Assembly: GCF_918697865.1 (NCBI RefSeq)
Contig: NZ_CAKKMV010000005.1
Location: 277,008-341,007, forward strand
Reading direction: 5' to 3'
Length of the DNA: 64,000 bases
Source: Massilia sp. Bi118
Lineage (GTDB): Bacteria; Pseudomonadota; Gammaproteobacteria; Burkholderiales; Burkholderiaceae_D
This document shows positions 26,110-35,783 of this stretch, one piece after another (the first letter of the stretch is position 1; each line of letters begins with the position of its first letter). The notes below the pieces were generated by a model. It saw nothing but the letters and a program-made list of their open reading frames with translations. It was not told the DNA's origin and did not search any database. The translations under genes were made by a program, and so were the position numbers.

Positions 26110-27025
26110 CGCGCCATTGATGTTATGCGCCGGCGAGGCGCTGACGGACATGATCGACCAGGGCAAGGAACACTGGGTCAGCCGCGTCGGCGGCTCGACC
26201 TGGAACGTGGCGCGCGCGCTGGCGGTGCTGGGCGAGCCCACCGGCTTTGCCGGCGCCATCAGCCAGGACCGCTTCGGCGACGCCCTGTGGGCGGCCAGCG
26301 AAGAGGCCGGCCTGGACCTGCGCCTGCTGCAGCGCGTGCCGCGTTCGCCGCTGCTGGCCATCGTGGAAAAATGCGAACCGCCGCGCTACTTCTTCATCGG
26401 CGAGGACAGCGCCGACCTGCACTTCGATCCGGCGGCGCTGCCCACCGGCTGGTCGGATTCGCTGCGCTGGGCGCATTTCGGCGGCATCAGCCTGGCGCGC
26501 GAGCCGCTGGCTTCGAAGCTGGCGGCGCTGGCCGAACAGCTGAAAGAGAAGGGCGTGGCGATCAGCTTCGACCCCAACTTCCGCAACCTGATGGACGAGC
26601 GCTATACGCCGACCTTGCAGCGGATGGCCGCGCTGGCCGACCTGATCAAGGTGTCCGACGACGATTTGCGCGGCCTGTTCCCGGGCACCGAGCTCGATGA
26701 GGCGCTGCGGCAGCTGCGCGCCTTCAACCCGAACGCGCTCTGCCTGCTGACGCGCGGCGGCGAAGGCGCCAGCCTGCTGCATCGCGCGGAGCGTGCCGAT
26801 GCGCGCGCGCCGAAGGTGGACGTGGTGGACACGGTCGGCGCCGGCGACGCCAGCGCGGCCGGCCTGCTGCAAAGCCTGGCCCGCTACCCGGACCGGTCGC
26901 TGCAGTCCCACCTGCACGCCGCGCTGGCGGCCGGTTCCGCCGCCTGCCTGCAGGCCGGCGCCACCCCGCCGCCGCCCGCGGTCATGCATCGATTATTCGA
27001 ACAGCTCGAAGGAGACGCCTCGTGA
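26102..27025 (+). CDS. PfkB-family fructokinase
   Basis: A 307-residue sugar kinase. The N-terminal GEALTDMI and GGSTWNVARALAVLG motifs bind the sugar. Near the C-terminus DTVGAGDAS (residues 243-251) holds the catalytic Asp249 and anion hole of the PfkB family. Position after the mannose isomerase argues for fructose as substrate, giving fructose-6-phosphate. The start overlaps the isomerase gene by 8 bases and the stop overlaps the GH92 start (TGATG), so the three are translationally coupled. Confidence 0.87.
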   Translation: MHDAPLMLCAGEALTDMIDQGKEHWVSRVGGSTWNVARALAVLGEPTGFAGAISQDRFGDALWAASEEAGLDLRLLQRVPRSPLLAIVEKCEPPRYFFIGEDSADLHFDPAALPTGWSDSLRWAHFGGISLAREPLASKLAALAEQLKEKGVAISFDPNFRNLMDERYTPTLQRMAALADLIKVSDDDLRGLFPGTELDEALRQLRAFNPNALCLLTRGGEGASLLHRAERADARAPKVDVVDTVGAGDASAAGLLQSLARYPDRSLQSHLHAALAAGSAACLQAGATPPPPAVMHRLFEQLEGDAS

Positions 27026-29427
27026 TGCGCCTGACCCGATTCACCCTCCCATTTGCGCTCGCCCTGGCGGCCGGCGCCGCGCTCGCCGCCACGCAGTCCG
27101 CTTCCCTTACCCCGGTCAATACCTTCATCGGCACCCAGGACGAAGGCAATACCTACCCCGGCGCCTCGGCCCCGTTCGGCATGATCCAGATCAGCCCGAC
27201 CGCGGACCACTACGCCGGCTACCGCTACAGCGACAAGCGCATCCGCGGCTTCGGCCACTCCTACGTGTCCGGCGCCGGCTGCTGGGAGCAGGGCGGGCAG
27301 CTGTCGGTGTTGCCGGTGACCGGCCGCATCGGCCCCGGCGGCGATTTCGACACCAGTAAACCAGGCAGCTTCGACTACAAGAAGTACGGCGCCGAGTACA
27401 GCCACGAGGGCGAAGTCGGCCAGGCCGGCTACTACAAGGTCCAGCTGAGCAGCTACGGCGGCATCACGGCGGAAGCCACCGCGCTGACCCGCGCCGCGGC
27501 CGAGCGCTACACCTTCGCCCCCGGCACCGCCACCGGCCACGTGCTGCTCAACCTGGGCCAGGCCAACGAGCGCCACAACGTGGTCGGCAGCGAAATCAAG
27601 CTGATCGACGAGCGCAGCGTCGAGGGCAAGATCGTCACCAACAGCTTCTGCGGCGGCGCCAAGTACACTACCTGGTTCCGCATCGTCTTCGACCAGCCGG
27701 TGGTCGCCCATGGCATCTGGGACGACCGCGGCGGCTGGCCGGGCGTCAAGGGCCCCAGCCAGGCGGGCGAAGCCAAACCGCATGGCGTCTGGCTCAGCTT
27801 CGACCTGAAGAACGGGCGCGCCGTCACCGCGGTGAGCGCGATCTCCCACGTCGATGCAGAAGGTGCACGCAACAACCTGCAGGCCGAGGGCATGGCCGGC
27901 GGCCGTCCGATGGCCTTCGACGCGATGAAGGACAAGGCGCAGGCGGCCTGGCAGCGCGAACTGGGCAGCGTGCGCATCGACGGCGGCAGCAACGACGACC
28001 GCACCGTGTTCTACACCGCGCTGTACCACGCGCTGCTGCAGCCGATGACCGGCAACGACGCCGACGGCCGCTACCGCGGCTACGACAACAACGTGCACAC
28101 CGCGCGCGACTGGACTTATTACGAGTACTTCTCGCTGTGGGACACCTACCGCGCGCAAAACCAGCTGCTGGCCCTGCTGCGCCCGCAGCGCGCGCGCGAC
28201 ATCGCGAATTCCGTGCTGAAGATCCGCGAGCAGGGCGGCTGGCTGCCGCGCTGGGGCTATGCCAACTTCGAGACCAACGTCATGACCGGCGACCCGGTCA
28301 CGCCCTTCCTGGTCGACCTGTGGCGCTTCGGCGCATTGAAAGGACGCGAGCGCGAAGCCTATGAGGCGCTGCGCCAGAATGCCTTCGGCGCGCCGCCCTT
28401 CAATATTCGCCCGCAGGGCCGCTCGGGCAACCCGACCTATCTGCAGAAGGGCTTCGTGCAGTACGACCGCACTTTCATGGCCAAGGGCATGGACACCGAC
28501 CCGCACCACGGTGCCTCGGCGACCCTGGAGTATGCGCTGGCCGACAGCGCGCTGGCGAAGATGGCCTGGGCGCTTGGCCTGGAAGACGACGCGCTGACCT
28601 TGTCGCAGCGCGCCCTCAACTGGAAGAAGGTGTGGGATCCGTCGGTGGTCGACGCGCCGACCGGCCTGCACGGCTTCCCGCGTCCGCGCCTGCAGGACGG
28701 CAGCTGGTTCGCCGACGTCGGCAGCGGCTTCGACCCGCGCGGCGACCACGGCTTCCACGAAGGCACGGCCTGGCAGTACCAGTGGCTGGTGCCGCAGGAC
28801 GTGCCCGGCCTGGCCGCGGCCATGGGCGGCCAGGCCCAGGCCCTGCACCGCCTCGACCTGTTCTTCGACTACGACGCCATCCAGGCCGACCCGGCGGCGG
28901 TGCGCAAGTCCTGGGTGGTCGGCCCCTACAGCTACTACAGCCAGTTCCGCTACAACCCGAACAACGAGCCCGACCTGCACGCGCCCTGGATGTACACCCT
29001 GATGGGCCAGCCCTGGAAGACCACCACCGTGCTGCGCGCGGCGGAAACCCTGTTCGGCAATGGCCCGAGCGGCGTCACCGGCAACGACGACCTCGGCACC
29101 ATGTCGGCCTGGTACCTGTTCAGCGCGCTGGGCATCTATCCGGATGCGCCGGGCAGCGGCCGCTTCCTGCTGCATGCACCGCGCTTCGCCCGCGCCGAGA
29201 TCGACCTGCCGCAAGGCCGCGTGCTGCGCATCGAGGCGCCCGACGCCAAAGCAGGCGAGCGCCGCTTCGTGCAGTCCGTGAACTGGGCCGGCAAGCCGCT
29301 GTCGCGCGTGTGGCTGGACTGGGAGCAGCTGCAGGCCGGCGGCACCCTCGGCTACCGCCTGGCGCCGCAGCCGAATCCTGCGGGCTGGGGCACGCAGGCG
29401 GCCGATCTGCCCGCTGCACCAAAATAA
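27025..29427 (+). CDS. GH92 alpha-mannosidase
   Basis: An 800-residue exported enzyme. A signal peptide (about residues 1-22, LPFALALAAGAALAA) precedes VNTFIGTQDEGNTYPGASAPFGMIQ, the GH92 N-terminal signature. Further conserved elements are EGTAWQYQW (the region of the general acid) and GNDDLGTMSAWYLFSALG (the Asp pair of the calcium-dependent base). GH92 enzymes are calcium-dependent exo-alpha-mannosidases acting on N-glycans or yeast mannan. The linkage cannot be told from sequence by eye. GTG 27022 is an alternative start; ATG 27025 is 10 bases from GGAG. Confidence 0.92.
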   Translation: MRLTRFTLPFALALAAGAALAATQSASLTPVNTFIGTQDEGNTYPGASAPFGMIQISPTADHYAGYRYSDKRIRGFGHSYVSGAGCWEQGGQLSVLPVTGRIGPGGDFDTSKPGSFDYKKYGAEYSHEGEVGQAGYYKVQLSSYGGITAEATALTRAAAERYTFAPGTATGHVLLNLGQANERHNVVGSEIKLIDERSVEGKIVTNSFCGGAKYTTWFRIVFDQPVVAHGIWDDRGGWPGVKGPSQAGEAKPHGVWLSFDLKNGRAVTAVSAISHVDAEGARNNLQAEGMAGGRPMAFDAMKDKAQAAWQRELGSVRIDGGSNDDRTVFYTALYHALLQPMTGNDADGRYRGYDNNVHTARDWTYYEYFSLWDTYRAQNQLLALLRPQRARDIANSVLKIREQGGWLPRWGYANFETNVMTGDPVTPFLVDLWRFGALKGREREAYEALRQNAFGAPPFNIRPQGRSGNPTYLQKGFVQYDRTFMAKGMDTDPHHGASATLEYALADSALAKMAWALGLEDDALTLSQRALNWKKVWDPSVVDAPTGLHGFPRPRLQDGSWFADVGSGFDPRGDHGFHEGTAWQYQWLVPQDVPGLAAAMGGQAQALHRLDLFFDYDAIQADPAAVRKSWVVGPYSYYSQFRYNPNNEPDLHAPWMYTLMGQPWKTTTVLRAAETLFGNGPSGVTGNDDLGTMSAWYLFSALGIYPDAPGSGRFLLHAPRFARAEIDLPQGRVLRIEAPDAKAGERRFVQSVNWAGKPLSRVWLDWEQLQAGGTLGYRLAPQPNPAGWGTQAADLPAAPK

Positions 29428-29436
29428 GGAGACACC

Positions 29437-30690
29437 ATGGAACATATTTCGCAACCGGCGCTGCGGCCGCAGTCCAGCACCACCACCGGCAACACCGGGC
29501 CGCTGGTCATCATCACCATCCTGTTCTTCATGTGGGGCCTGCTCACCGCGCTGAACGACGTGCTGATCCCGCACCTGAAGGCGCTGTACACGCTCAACTA
29601 CGTGCAGGCCATGCTGGTGCAATTCTGCTTCTTCGGCGCCTACGCCATCGTGTCGCTGCCGGCCGGCGCCCTGATCCGGAAGATCGGCTACCAGAGCGGC
29701 GCCGTGACCGGGCTGGTGATCGCGGCGGCCGGCTGCGCGCTGTTCTATCCGGCCTCGATGAGCGGCTACGCGCTGTTCCTGCTCGGCTTCTTCGTGCTGG
29801 CGGCCGGCATCACCATCCTGCAGGTGGCGGCCAATCCCTACGTGACGGTGCTGGGCGACCCGCGCACGGCCTCGAGCCGGCTGTCGCTAACCCAGGCCTT
29901 CAATTCGCTGGGCACGACCATCGCGCCCATCCTGGGCGGTGTGCTGATCCTGTCCGCCGGTGCGCAACAGGTCAGCGAAGCGTCCAGCGTCCAGAAGCCC
30001 TACCTGTTCCTGGCCGGCGCGCTGCTGCTGCTCGCTGTGCTGTTCGCTTTCGCGCGCCTGCCGAAGATCGAGCACGCCGATGACGGCGTGGTGCAGCTGG
30101 ACACGGCTACCCGTGCCTCGGTGCTGTCGCATCCGCACCTGCTGATGGGCGCGATCGGCATCTTCCTGTATGTGGGCGGTGAGGTCAGCATCGGCAGCTT
30201 CCTGATCAACTTCATCGGCGAGCCGCACATCGCCGCCCTGAGCGCGGCGGACGCGGCCCACTACGTCAGCTACTACTGGGGCGGCGCCATGATCGGCCGC
30301 TTCGTCGGCTTCGCCGTCATGCGCTACGTCAGCCCGGGCAAGACCCTGGCCTTCAATGCTGCCGTCTCCATCGCGCTGATCATGGCCGCCATCTTCGGCC
30401 ACGGTCAGGCGGCGATGTGGGCGATCCTCGCGGTCGGCCTGTGCAATTCGATCATGTTCCCGACCATCTTCAGCATGGCGCTGTACCGCCTCGGCAAATT
30501 CACCGGCCAGGCCTCGGGCATCCTGTGCTTGGCCATCGTCGGCGGCGCCATCGTGCCTTTCGTGCAGGGCATGGTGGCCGACGCCGTGGGCCTGCAATGG
30601 TCCTTCCTGGTGCCGGCGGCCTGCTACGCCTTCATCCTCTACTTCGGCCTGCGCTTCGCCGGTCTCTACCTCGCCGGCGACAAGCAATGA
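29437..30690 (+). CDS. FucP/GluP-type sugar MFS transporter
   Basis: A 417-residue permease with twelve apparent helices. [19 protein letters not shown] and the long stretch through [14 protein letters not shown] and [18 protein letters not shown] are signatures of the FucP/GluP hexose:proton symporters. In this locus the cargo is probably mannose released in the periplasm. An AAGGAG site lies 6 bases before the ATG, and the gene overlaps the GH31 start as ATGA. Confidence 0.9.
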   Translation: MEHISQPALRPQSSTTTGNTGPLVIITILFFMWGLLTALNDVLIPHLKALYTLNYVQAMLVQFCFFGAYAIVSLPAGALIRKIGYQSGAVTGLVIAAAGCALFYPASMSGYALFLLGFFVLAAGITILQVAANPYVTVLGDPRTASSRLSLTQAFNSLGTTIAPILGGVLILSAGAQQVSEASSVQKPYLFLAGALLLLAVLFAFARLPKIEHADDGVVQLDTATRASVLSHPHLLMGAIGIFLYVGGEVSIGSFLINFIGEPHIAALSAADAAHYVSYYWGGAMIGRFVGFAVMRYVSPGKTLAFNAAVSIALIMAAIFGHGQAAMWAILAVGLCNSIMFPTIFSMALYRLGKFTGQASGILCLAIVGGAIVPFVQGMVADAVGLQWSFLVPAACYAFILYFGLRFAGLYLAGDKQ

Positions 30691-33161
30691 GAACAAGCCG
30701 GCTCCTGCGGATTCTTGCAGGCGCCGGCCTGATCGCCTGCATCGCCTTCTCCGCAATGCCCGCCGCCGCGGCCCTGCGCACGGTCGGCGCCGTCGTGCAA
30801 AGTACGCCGACGGACGATGGTGTGGACCTGCGCCTGTCCAGCGGTGCCCGGGTCCACGTCGGCTTCGTCACGCCGGATGTGCTGCGCGTGCGGATGAACC
30901 CGGGCGGACGCTTCGACAAGGACGTCTCCTACGCTATCGCCGGCGCCATCCCCACATCCCGAGCGACGCTGACGAAGCAGGGCACCACGATCGAACTGCG
31001 CTCCGGCAGCGGCATCCGCGCCGTGATCCGGACCTCGCCCGAGCTGGCGATCTCGGTCTACGACGGCGCCGGCCGGCTGGTGGTCGCGGCCGATCCGGCG
31101 CGGCCCATGGCCTTCAACACGGACGGCGGCGCCGTCGAAACGGCGATGCGCCGCGACGACTACGAGCTGTATTACGGCTTCGGCGAAAAGACGCTGCCGC
31201 TGTCGCGCCACCAGCAAGCCACGGTGATGTGGAATGCGGACGTGGCGCCCTATCCGGAAGGGCACGATCCGTCCTACCAGGCGATTCCCTTCTTCATCGC
31301 CCTGCACGAGGGCAGGAGCTACGGCCTGTTCTTCAACAATACCTGGCGCAGCTGGTTCGACATGGGCAAGACCGAACCCCACCGCTACAGCTTCGGCGCG
31401 AACGGCGGGGAGCTGGATTATTACGTGTTCAGCGGCGGGAAAGAGAGAACCCCGGCCGGCGTCCTGCGCGACTACACGCTGCTCACGGGACGCGGCGCCT
31501 TGCCGCCCCTGTGGGCGCTGGGCTACCAGCAGTCGCGCTGGTCCTACATGAGCCAGGAGAAGGTGCTGGACGTTGCGCGCGAGTTCCGCCGGCGCCGCAT
31601 CCCGGCCGATGTGCTCTATCTGGACATCGACCACATGGACGGCTTCCGCGTGTTCACCTGGAACCCGAAGACCTTCCCCGATCCGAAGTCCATGCTGGGC
31701 CAGCTGCACGAGCAGGGCTTTCATGCGGTGACCATCGTCGATCCGGGCATCAAGGTCGACCGCAACTACGCCATCTACCGTAGCGGCCGGGAGCAGGGCG
31801 TTTATGTGAAAAACGCCGACGGCAGCGAACTGCACGCCAAGGTCTGGCCGGGCATCTGCGCCTTCCCCGATTTCACTTCGCCGGCGGCGCGCGCCTGGTT
31901 CGGCGGCTTGTATGAAGCGGCGCTGGACATCGGCGTCGACGGCTTCTGGAACGACATGAACGAGCCCGGCGTGTTCCCGGCCGACGGTTTCGACAAGCCC
32001 GAAATCTCCCTTGGCCCGCAGCGCAGCTTCCCGATCGACGTACGCCACGCCGGCGACGGCCGGCCGGGGTCGCACGCGCAGTACCACAACGTCTACGGCA
32101 TGCAGATGGCGCGCGCCAGCTTCGAAGGCCTGCGCAGCCTGCGGCCCGACAGGCGCCCGCTGGTGCTGACGCGTGCCGGCTATGCGGGCGTGCAGCGCTA
32201 CGCCGCGGTCTGGACCGGCGACAATTCGCCGACCTGGTCGCACCTGGCCCTGACGATCCCGATGCTCACCAACCTGTCGGTGTCGGGCGTGCCTTTCGTC
32301 GGCGCCGACGTCGGCGGCTTCATGGGCAGCCCGAGCGCGGAGCTGCACACGCGCTGGCTGCAGGCGGCGGCGCTGACGCCTTACTTCCGCACGCATTCCA
32401 GCGACGTCTCCGCGCCGCGCGAGCCCTGGGCCTTCGGCGCCGGGCTCGAAGCCATCAACCGCAGCACCATCGAGCTGCGCTACCGCCTGCTGCCTTATTT
32501 GTACACGCTGTTCGAGGAGAGCGAGCGCACAGGCCTGCCGCCGATGCGGCCCCTGTGGTTCGCGTATCCGGGCGATACTCGCGCCGCCCTGGTCGACGAC
32601 CAGTTCCTGCTTGGCGCCGACCTGCTGGTGGCGCCGGTGCTGCGCGAAGGACAGCGCAAGCGCGAGGTCTACTTCCCCAAGGGCGATGCGTGGCTGGACT
32701 GGTGGGACGGCAGCCGCCACGAAGGCGGCAGCGCCGCGATGATCGCGGCGCCGCTGGACCGGTTGCCGCTGTTCGTCCGTGCGGGGGCGAGCGTGCCCGT
32801 GTCCGGGGTGGTGCAGCATACGGGCGAGATGAAGGGCGCCGGGCTGACGCTGGCGGTCGCGGTGGGCGGCGAGGGGACCAGCCACGTGTTCCAGGATGCC
32901 GGCGATGGCTATGGCTACCGGGAGGGCAGGTCGCGCCGGATCGCGGTGGCGCAGGACGGGCAGGGCCTGCGGCTGGACATTCCGCGGAACCGCGGCTACC
33001 AGCGGGTGGAGGCCATCGAGTTCATCGGCTTGCGGGCGGCGCCGGCTGGCGTGCACATCGACGGCAAGCCTGTGCAGGATCTGCGCTTCGATGCGGCGGC
33101 GCGCCGTCTGCGCATGGCGTTGCCGGATGAGAGCGTGAAGCGGATCACGCTCGTCCAATAA
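30687..33161 (+). CDS. GH31 glycosidase (alpha-glucosidase-like)
   Basis: An 824-residue exported enzyme with signal peptide (residues about 1-29, [15 protein letters not shown]). An N-terminal beta-sandwich precedes the TIM barrel. The nucleophile is Asp423 in [10 protein letters not shown] and the acid/base is Asp512 in WTGDNSP, both typical of GH31. The family includes alpha-glucosidases, ER glucosidase II and alpha-xylosidases. In a mannose-glycan locus, removal of capping glucose is an attractive but unproven role. ATG 30687 overlaps the transporter stop and gives the signal peptide directly. It is the last gene of the locus. Confidence 0.9.
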   Translation: MRTSRLLRILAGAGLIACIAFSAMPAAAALRTVGAVVQSTPTDDGVDLRLSSGARVHVGFVTPDVLRVRMNPGGRFDKDVSYAIAGAIPTSRATLTKQGTTIELRSGSGIRAVIRTSPELAISVYDGAGRLVVAADPARPMAFNTDGGAVETAMRRDDYELYYGFGEKTLPLSRHQQATVMWNADVAPYPEGHDPSYQAIPFFIALHEGRSYGLFFNNTWRSWFDMGKTEPHRYSFGANGGELDYYVFSGGKERTPAGVLRDYTLLTGRGALPPLWALGYQQSRWSYMSQEKVLDVAREFRRRRIPADVLYLDIDHMDGFRVFTWNPKTFPDPKSMLGQLHEQGFHAVTIVDPGIKVDRNYAIYRSGREQGVYVKNADGSELHAKVWPGICAFPDFTSPAARAWFGGLYEAALDIGVDGFWNDMNEPGVFPADGFDKPEISLGPQRSFPIDVRHAGDGRPGSHAQYHNVYGMQMARASFEGLRSLRPDRRPLVLTRAGYAGVQRYAAVWTGDNSPTWSHLALTIPMLTNLSVSGVPFVGADVGGFMGSPSAELHTRWLQAAALTPYFRTHSSDVSAPREPWAFGAGLEAINRSTIELRYRLLPYLYTLFEESERTGLPPMRPLWFAYPGDTRAALVDDQFLLGADLLVAPVLREGQRKREVYFPKGDAWLDWWDGSRHEGGSAAMIAAPLDRLPLFVRAGASVPVSGVVQHTGEMKGAGLTLAVAVGGEGTSHVFQDAGDGYGYREGRSRRIAVAQDGQGLRLDIPRNRGYQRVEAIEFIGLRAAPAGVHIDGKPVQDLRFDAAARRLRMALPDESVKRITLVQ

Positions 33162-33335
33162 GCGAAACCAAGCCCTGCGCTATTGGAAATAGAATTTTGC
33201 ATTTGGAAACAGTGAGGCCGTTTTTCCACAATATGCACCTGCAATTGCAATCCCGTTCAGTTGGAGCAAACTCAAGAATGCGGCAGAAATCCGCTGTCGC
33301 GGTCGGCAAACTTCTTGAATCGGGAGTATTCGGCG

Positions 33336-34142
33336 ATGCCAAGTTCCACAGCAAAGAATGCGGGCAAGACAACGGGCGCCAAGAAACGAAAAAGCGCCAA
33401 GTTCAAAGTGGACCGAACCGACGGGGTGGTGAAGCTGGAAGGGCGCGGTCGCTTCATCGGCTCGGGTAAAAAGCTGAAGGTGGCCAAGACCGAGGACCGG
33501 CGCCATCTCTTGCACCTCAGTGAGCAATTGAAGCCGGTGTTGAGCCGCGTGTTCACCGCCCTGGAGCGGGAGCACAAGGGCGATAAGTCGAAAGCGCTGG
33601 CGGTTGTGCTGAATCACCTGCGCAAGCGGAACTTCAAGCGCCTGCCGAAAACGCTGGATCAGGCAATCATTCGTGTGGCCGACGAAGTCAACAGCTCGTC
33701 CATGAACCTGGTGCCCGACGATGCCGGGATCAACAAGGCGATCGAACATCTGCGCGCCGATTTGCGGGTTTATCTGACCGAGGCAGCCAAGGCCACGGCA
33801 GGCGTCTACCTGGACGATACGGGCACCCTGCTCGGCACCGAGATGGCACGGCTGCGTGCGCTTGCGGACAAGAGCTTCGCGGCCAAGAATGAAGGCACGC
33901 CGATCCAGAATGCACGCGACGTCATGACCGCGAGCGTGCGCGAACTCATCAAGGCCCAGCAGTCGCCCGCGGAAGTGCATGCGCTGGTCATGGATCTGAC
34001 CTACAGCGTGACTTTCGACCTGTCCTCCAAGGCCAGGCGGGAGCAGACGGCGCTGGTGCTGAAATGGCAGCGCGATATGGCGGCAGCCGAGAGTTGGCCG
34101 GCCGAGCAGCAACTCGATTGTATGTTGGGCATCATCCAGTAA
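33336..34142 (+). CDS. Unknown protein upstream of the GH19 enzyme
   Basis: A 268-residue protein I do not recognise. Residues 1-45 are very Lys-rich (AKNAGKTTGAKKRKSAKFKV), followed by GVVKLEGRGRFIGSGKKLKV. The rest looks largely alpha-helical (residues about 55-268). There is no signal peptide or membrane segment. ATG 33336 is chosen over 33261 because GGGAG lies about 9 bases before it. It ends 30 bases before the GH19 gene on the same strand, so the two are probably in one operon. A nucleic-acid-binding or adaptor role is only a guess from charge. Confidence 0.6.
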   Translation: MPSSTAKNAGKTTGAKKRKSAKFKVDRTDGVVKLEGRGRFIGSGKKLKVAKTEDRRHLLHLSEQLKPVLSRVFTALEREHKGDKSKALAVVLNHLRKRNFKRLPKTLDQAIIRVADEVNSSSMNLVPDDAGINKAIEHLRADLRVYLTEAAKATAGVYLDDTGTLLGTEMARLRALADKSFAAKNEGTPIQNARDVMTASVRELIKAQQSPAEVHALVMDLTYSVTFDLSSKARREQTALVLKWQRDMAAAESWPAEQQLDCMLGIIQ

Positions 34143-34172
34143 GCGGACACTTCCCTCGAACGGAGGACTTCC

Positions 34173-34961
34173 ATGGGCATTCTATCCAGCGTTGGAAAGA
34201 AATGTACCAACGCGTATGCGGACGTGAAAATGCTTCAATGTGCGCTCAGCTATTTCTGGCGCGGCGCACCGTATCCCGCCGTCGGCATCGACGGCAAATG
34301 CGGAGATGGCACCGTCGCTGCGATTGCCGACTATCAGGAGCGCATTCAGCACATGGCCAAGCCAGATGGTCAGATATCTCCTCATGGCAAGACCATCAAG
34401 TCTCTCTTCGATAACATACCTTCCACATTCGACCTGTGTTCGCTGCGTGGCATCATGGTGTACGCTGAGCGGGAATCGGTTGTCCGCTATTACAAGCATC
34501 TGGTCACGACGATGGAAACACGATCGATCAACACGCCCTTGCGGCGCGCGCATTTCCTCGCCCAGCTCGGTCACGAGAGCGGCAGCTTCAAGTACAACGA
34601 AGAGATTGCCAGCGGTACGGCCTACGAAGACCGCAAGGATTTGGGCAACACGCAAAAAGGCGATGGGGCCAGGTTCAAGGGCCGCGGACTGATCCAGCTG
34701 ACGGGGCGTAGCAATTATCTGGCGTATGGGAAGTCGATTGGCCGCGACCTGACGGTGGACGGCAACTGGAACCTGGTTGCCACCGATCCCGAGCTGGCGG
34801 TGGATGTGGCCGGGTGGTTCTGGGAGACGCAGGGACTCAACGCGTGGGCCGATGCCGATAAAGTGGAAAAGATCACGAGAATCATCAATGGGGGCCTCAA
34901 CGGTCTGGCGGACCGCAAAGCCTATCTGGCCCGGTCAAAATGGTTCCTGGTGTACCCATGA
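34173..34961 (+). CDS. GH19 chitinase/lysozyme-like enzyme
   Basis: A 262-residue protein. Residues about 20-60 (AVGIDGKCGDGTVAAIADYQ) resemble a peptidoglycan-binding-type motif. Residues about 115-262 form a GH19 domain: HFLAQLGHESGSFKYNEE with the probable catalytic Glu135, RFKGRGLIQLTGRSNY, and WFWETQGLNAWAD. Bacterial and phage GH19 proteins of this type usually cleave peptidoglycan. There is no signal peptide, so release would need a phage-like holin, a type VI-like system or lysis; none is in the window. GGAGG precedes the ATG. The stop overlaps the next gene by 4 bases. Confidence 0.85.
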   Translation: MGILSSVGKKCTNAYADVKMLQCALSYFWRGAPYPAVGIDGKCGDGTVAAIADYQERIQHMAKPDGQISPHGKTIKSLFDNIPSTFDLCSLRGIMVYAERESVVRYYKHLVTTMETRSINTPLRRAHFLAQLGHESGSFKYNEEIASGTAYEDRKDLGNTQKGDGARFKGRGLIQLTGRSNYLAYGKSIGRDLTVDGNWNLVATDPELAVDVAGWFWETQGLNAWADADKVEKITRIINGGLNGLADRKAYLARSKWFLVYP

Positions 34962-35413
34962 TGCGCCCAATCGTCGCTTCACTCGCTCTGGCGCTGTTGT
35001 CGGCAAGCGCCATGGCACAAGAGGTACGCGAAATCCGTTTCGCGCCAGGGAGTAGCAGCGCCACGGTGTCGGGTGCTGTCGTTCGTGGCACGCGCGACAT
35101 TTATTCGTTTTCTGCGCGCAAGGGACAGAAGGCCAGTATCGACGCTTCGGCTGTCGAGTCCAACGTCGCCATCACCGTCTGGCGTCCAGGAACCCGCCTG
35201 GGGGCGGACGATGAAGACATCCAAGGCAAGGCCTTGCCCGGCGCAGGCGAAGGCGAGGACGCACAGCGCTGGGCCGGTTCACTTCCGGAAACCGGCCGTT
35301 ACCTGATCGTCGTCGGTCCGACGCGCGGCAACGCTACTTACCAACTGCGGCTAGGCATTGTTGCGCAGTCGTCCAAGCAGCCGGCGAGTGCTCCCTTACA
35401 CCCGCCTGAATAG
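34958..35413 (+). CDS. Exported protein paired with the GH19 enzyme, candidate inhibitor/immunity protein
   Basis: A 151-residue protein with a clean signal peptide (PIVASLALALLSASAMAQ, cleavage near residue 20). The remainder is predicted beta-rich: IRFAPGSSSATVSGAVVRGTRDIYSFSARKGQ and ETGRYLIVVGPTRGNATYQLRL resemble PPC-type or PliI-like lysozyme-inhibitor folds. The overlap with the GH19 stop (ATGA) implies coupled synthesis. An enzyme without a signal peptide coupled to an exported small protein fits a wall-degrading effector and its periplasmic immunity protein. That role is inference. Confidence 0.65.
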   Translation: MMRPIVASLALALLSASAMAQEVREIRFAPGSSSATVSGAVVRGTRDIYSFSARKGQKASIDASAVESNVAITVWRPGTRLGADDEDIQGKALPGAGEGEDAQRWAGSLPETGRYLIVVGPTRGNATYQLRLGIVAQSSKQPASAPLHPPE

Positions 35414-35783
35414 TTCTCCTGCTTCCCGGTTTGTGCGATGGCAAAACATTATTAGCACATTCCAAATTGGAACGCCACTGGACTTTTAGCGCTTTTTGCG
35501 CTATCATTCGTGCAATATATTTGTTCAAAAGTATTTCCGCAGCACCGTATTTCCTCTCAACGAGCGGGAAATAATTCTTGGGCCCAGCGCCCGTATCCGT
35601 AATCGTCGTTAAAAGTCCTGAAACCCAGCCTCTTTTAACACGCCTATGACACCCTGGCCCGGCGTGAACGCCGCCGGAACGCGTGCCTCGTTTCTTTTCG
35701 CCGCTTGCGCACGCCGATGCGCCGTTGCATCGCCAACGGCCCAGGGTTTCATTGCCTTTGCCAAATCGAAGGAGAACCACACA
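35414..35783. other. Leader region before the ProVWX-type genes
   Basis: No gene is supported in these 370 bases. TTCCAAATTGGAA (35460-35472) is a 13-base palindrome. AGCGC/GCGCT (35488-35502) forms a small T-loop hairpin that could terminate the GH19 operon. The betaine-transporter promoter is expected here. An open in-frame extension from 35646 lacks a start signal and is not taken as coding. Confidence 0.45.
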
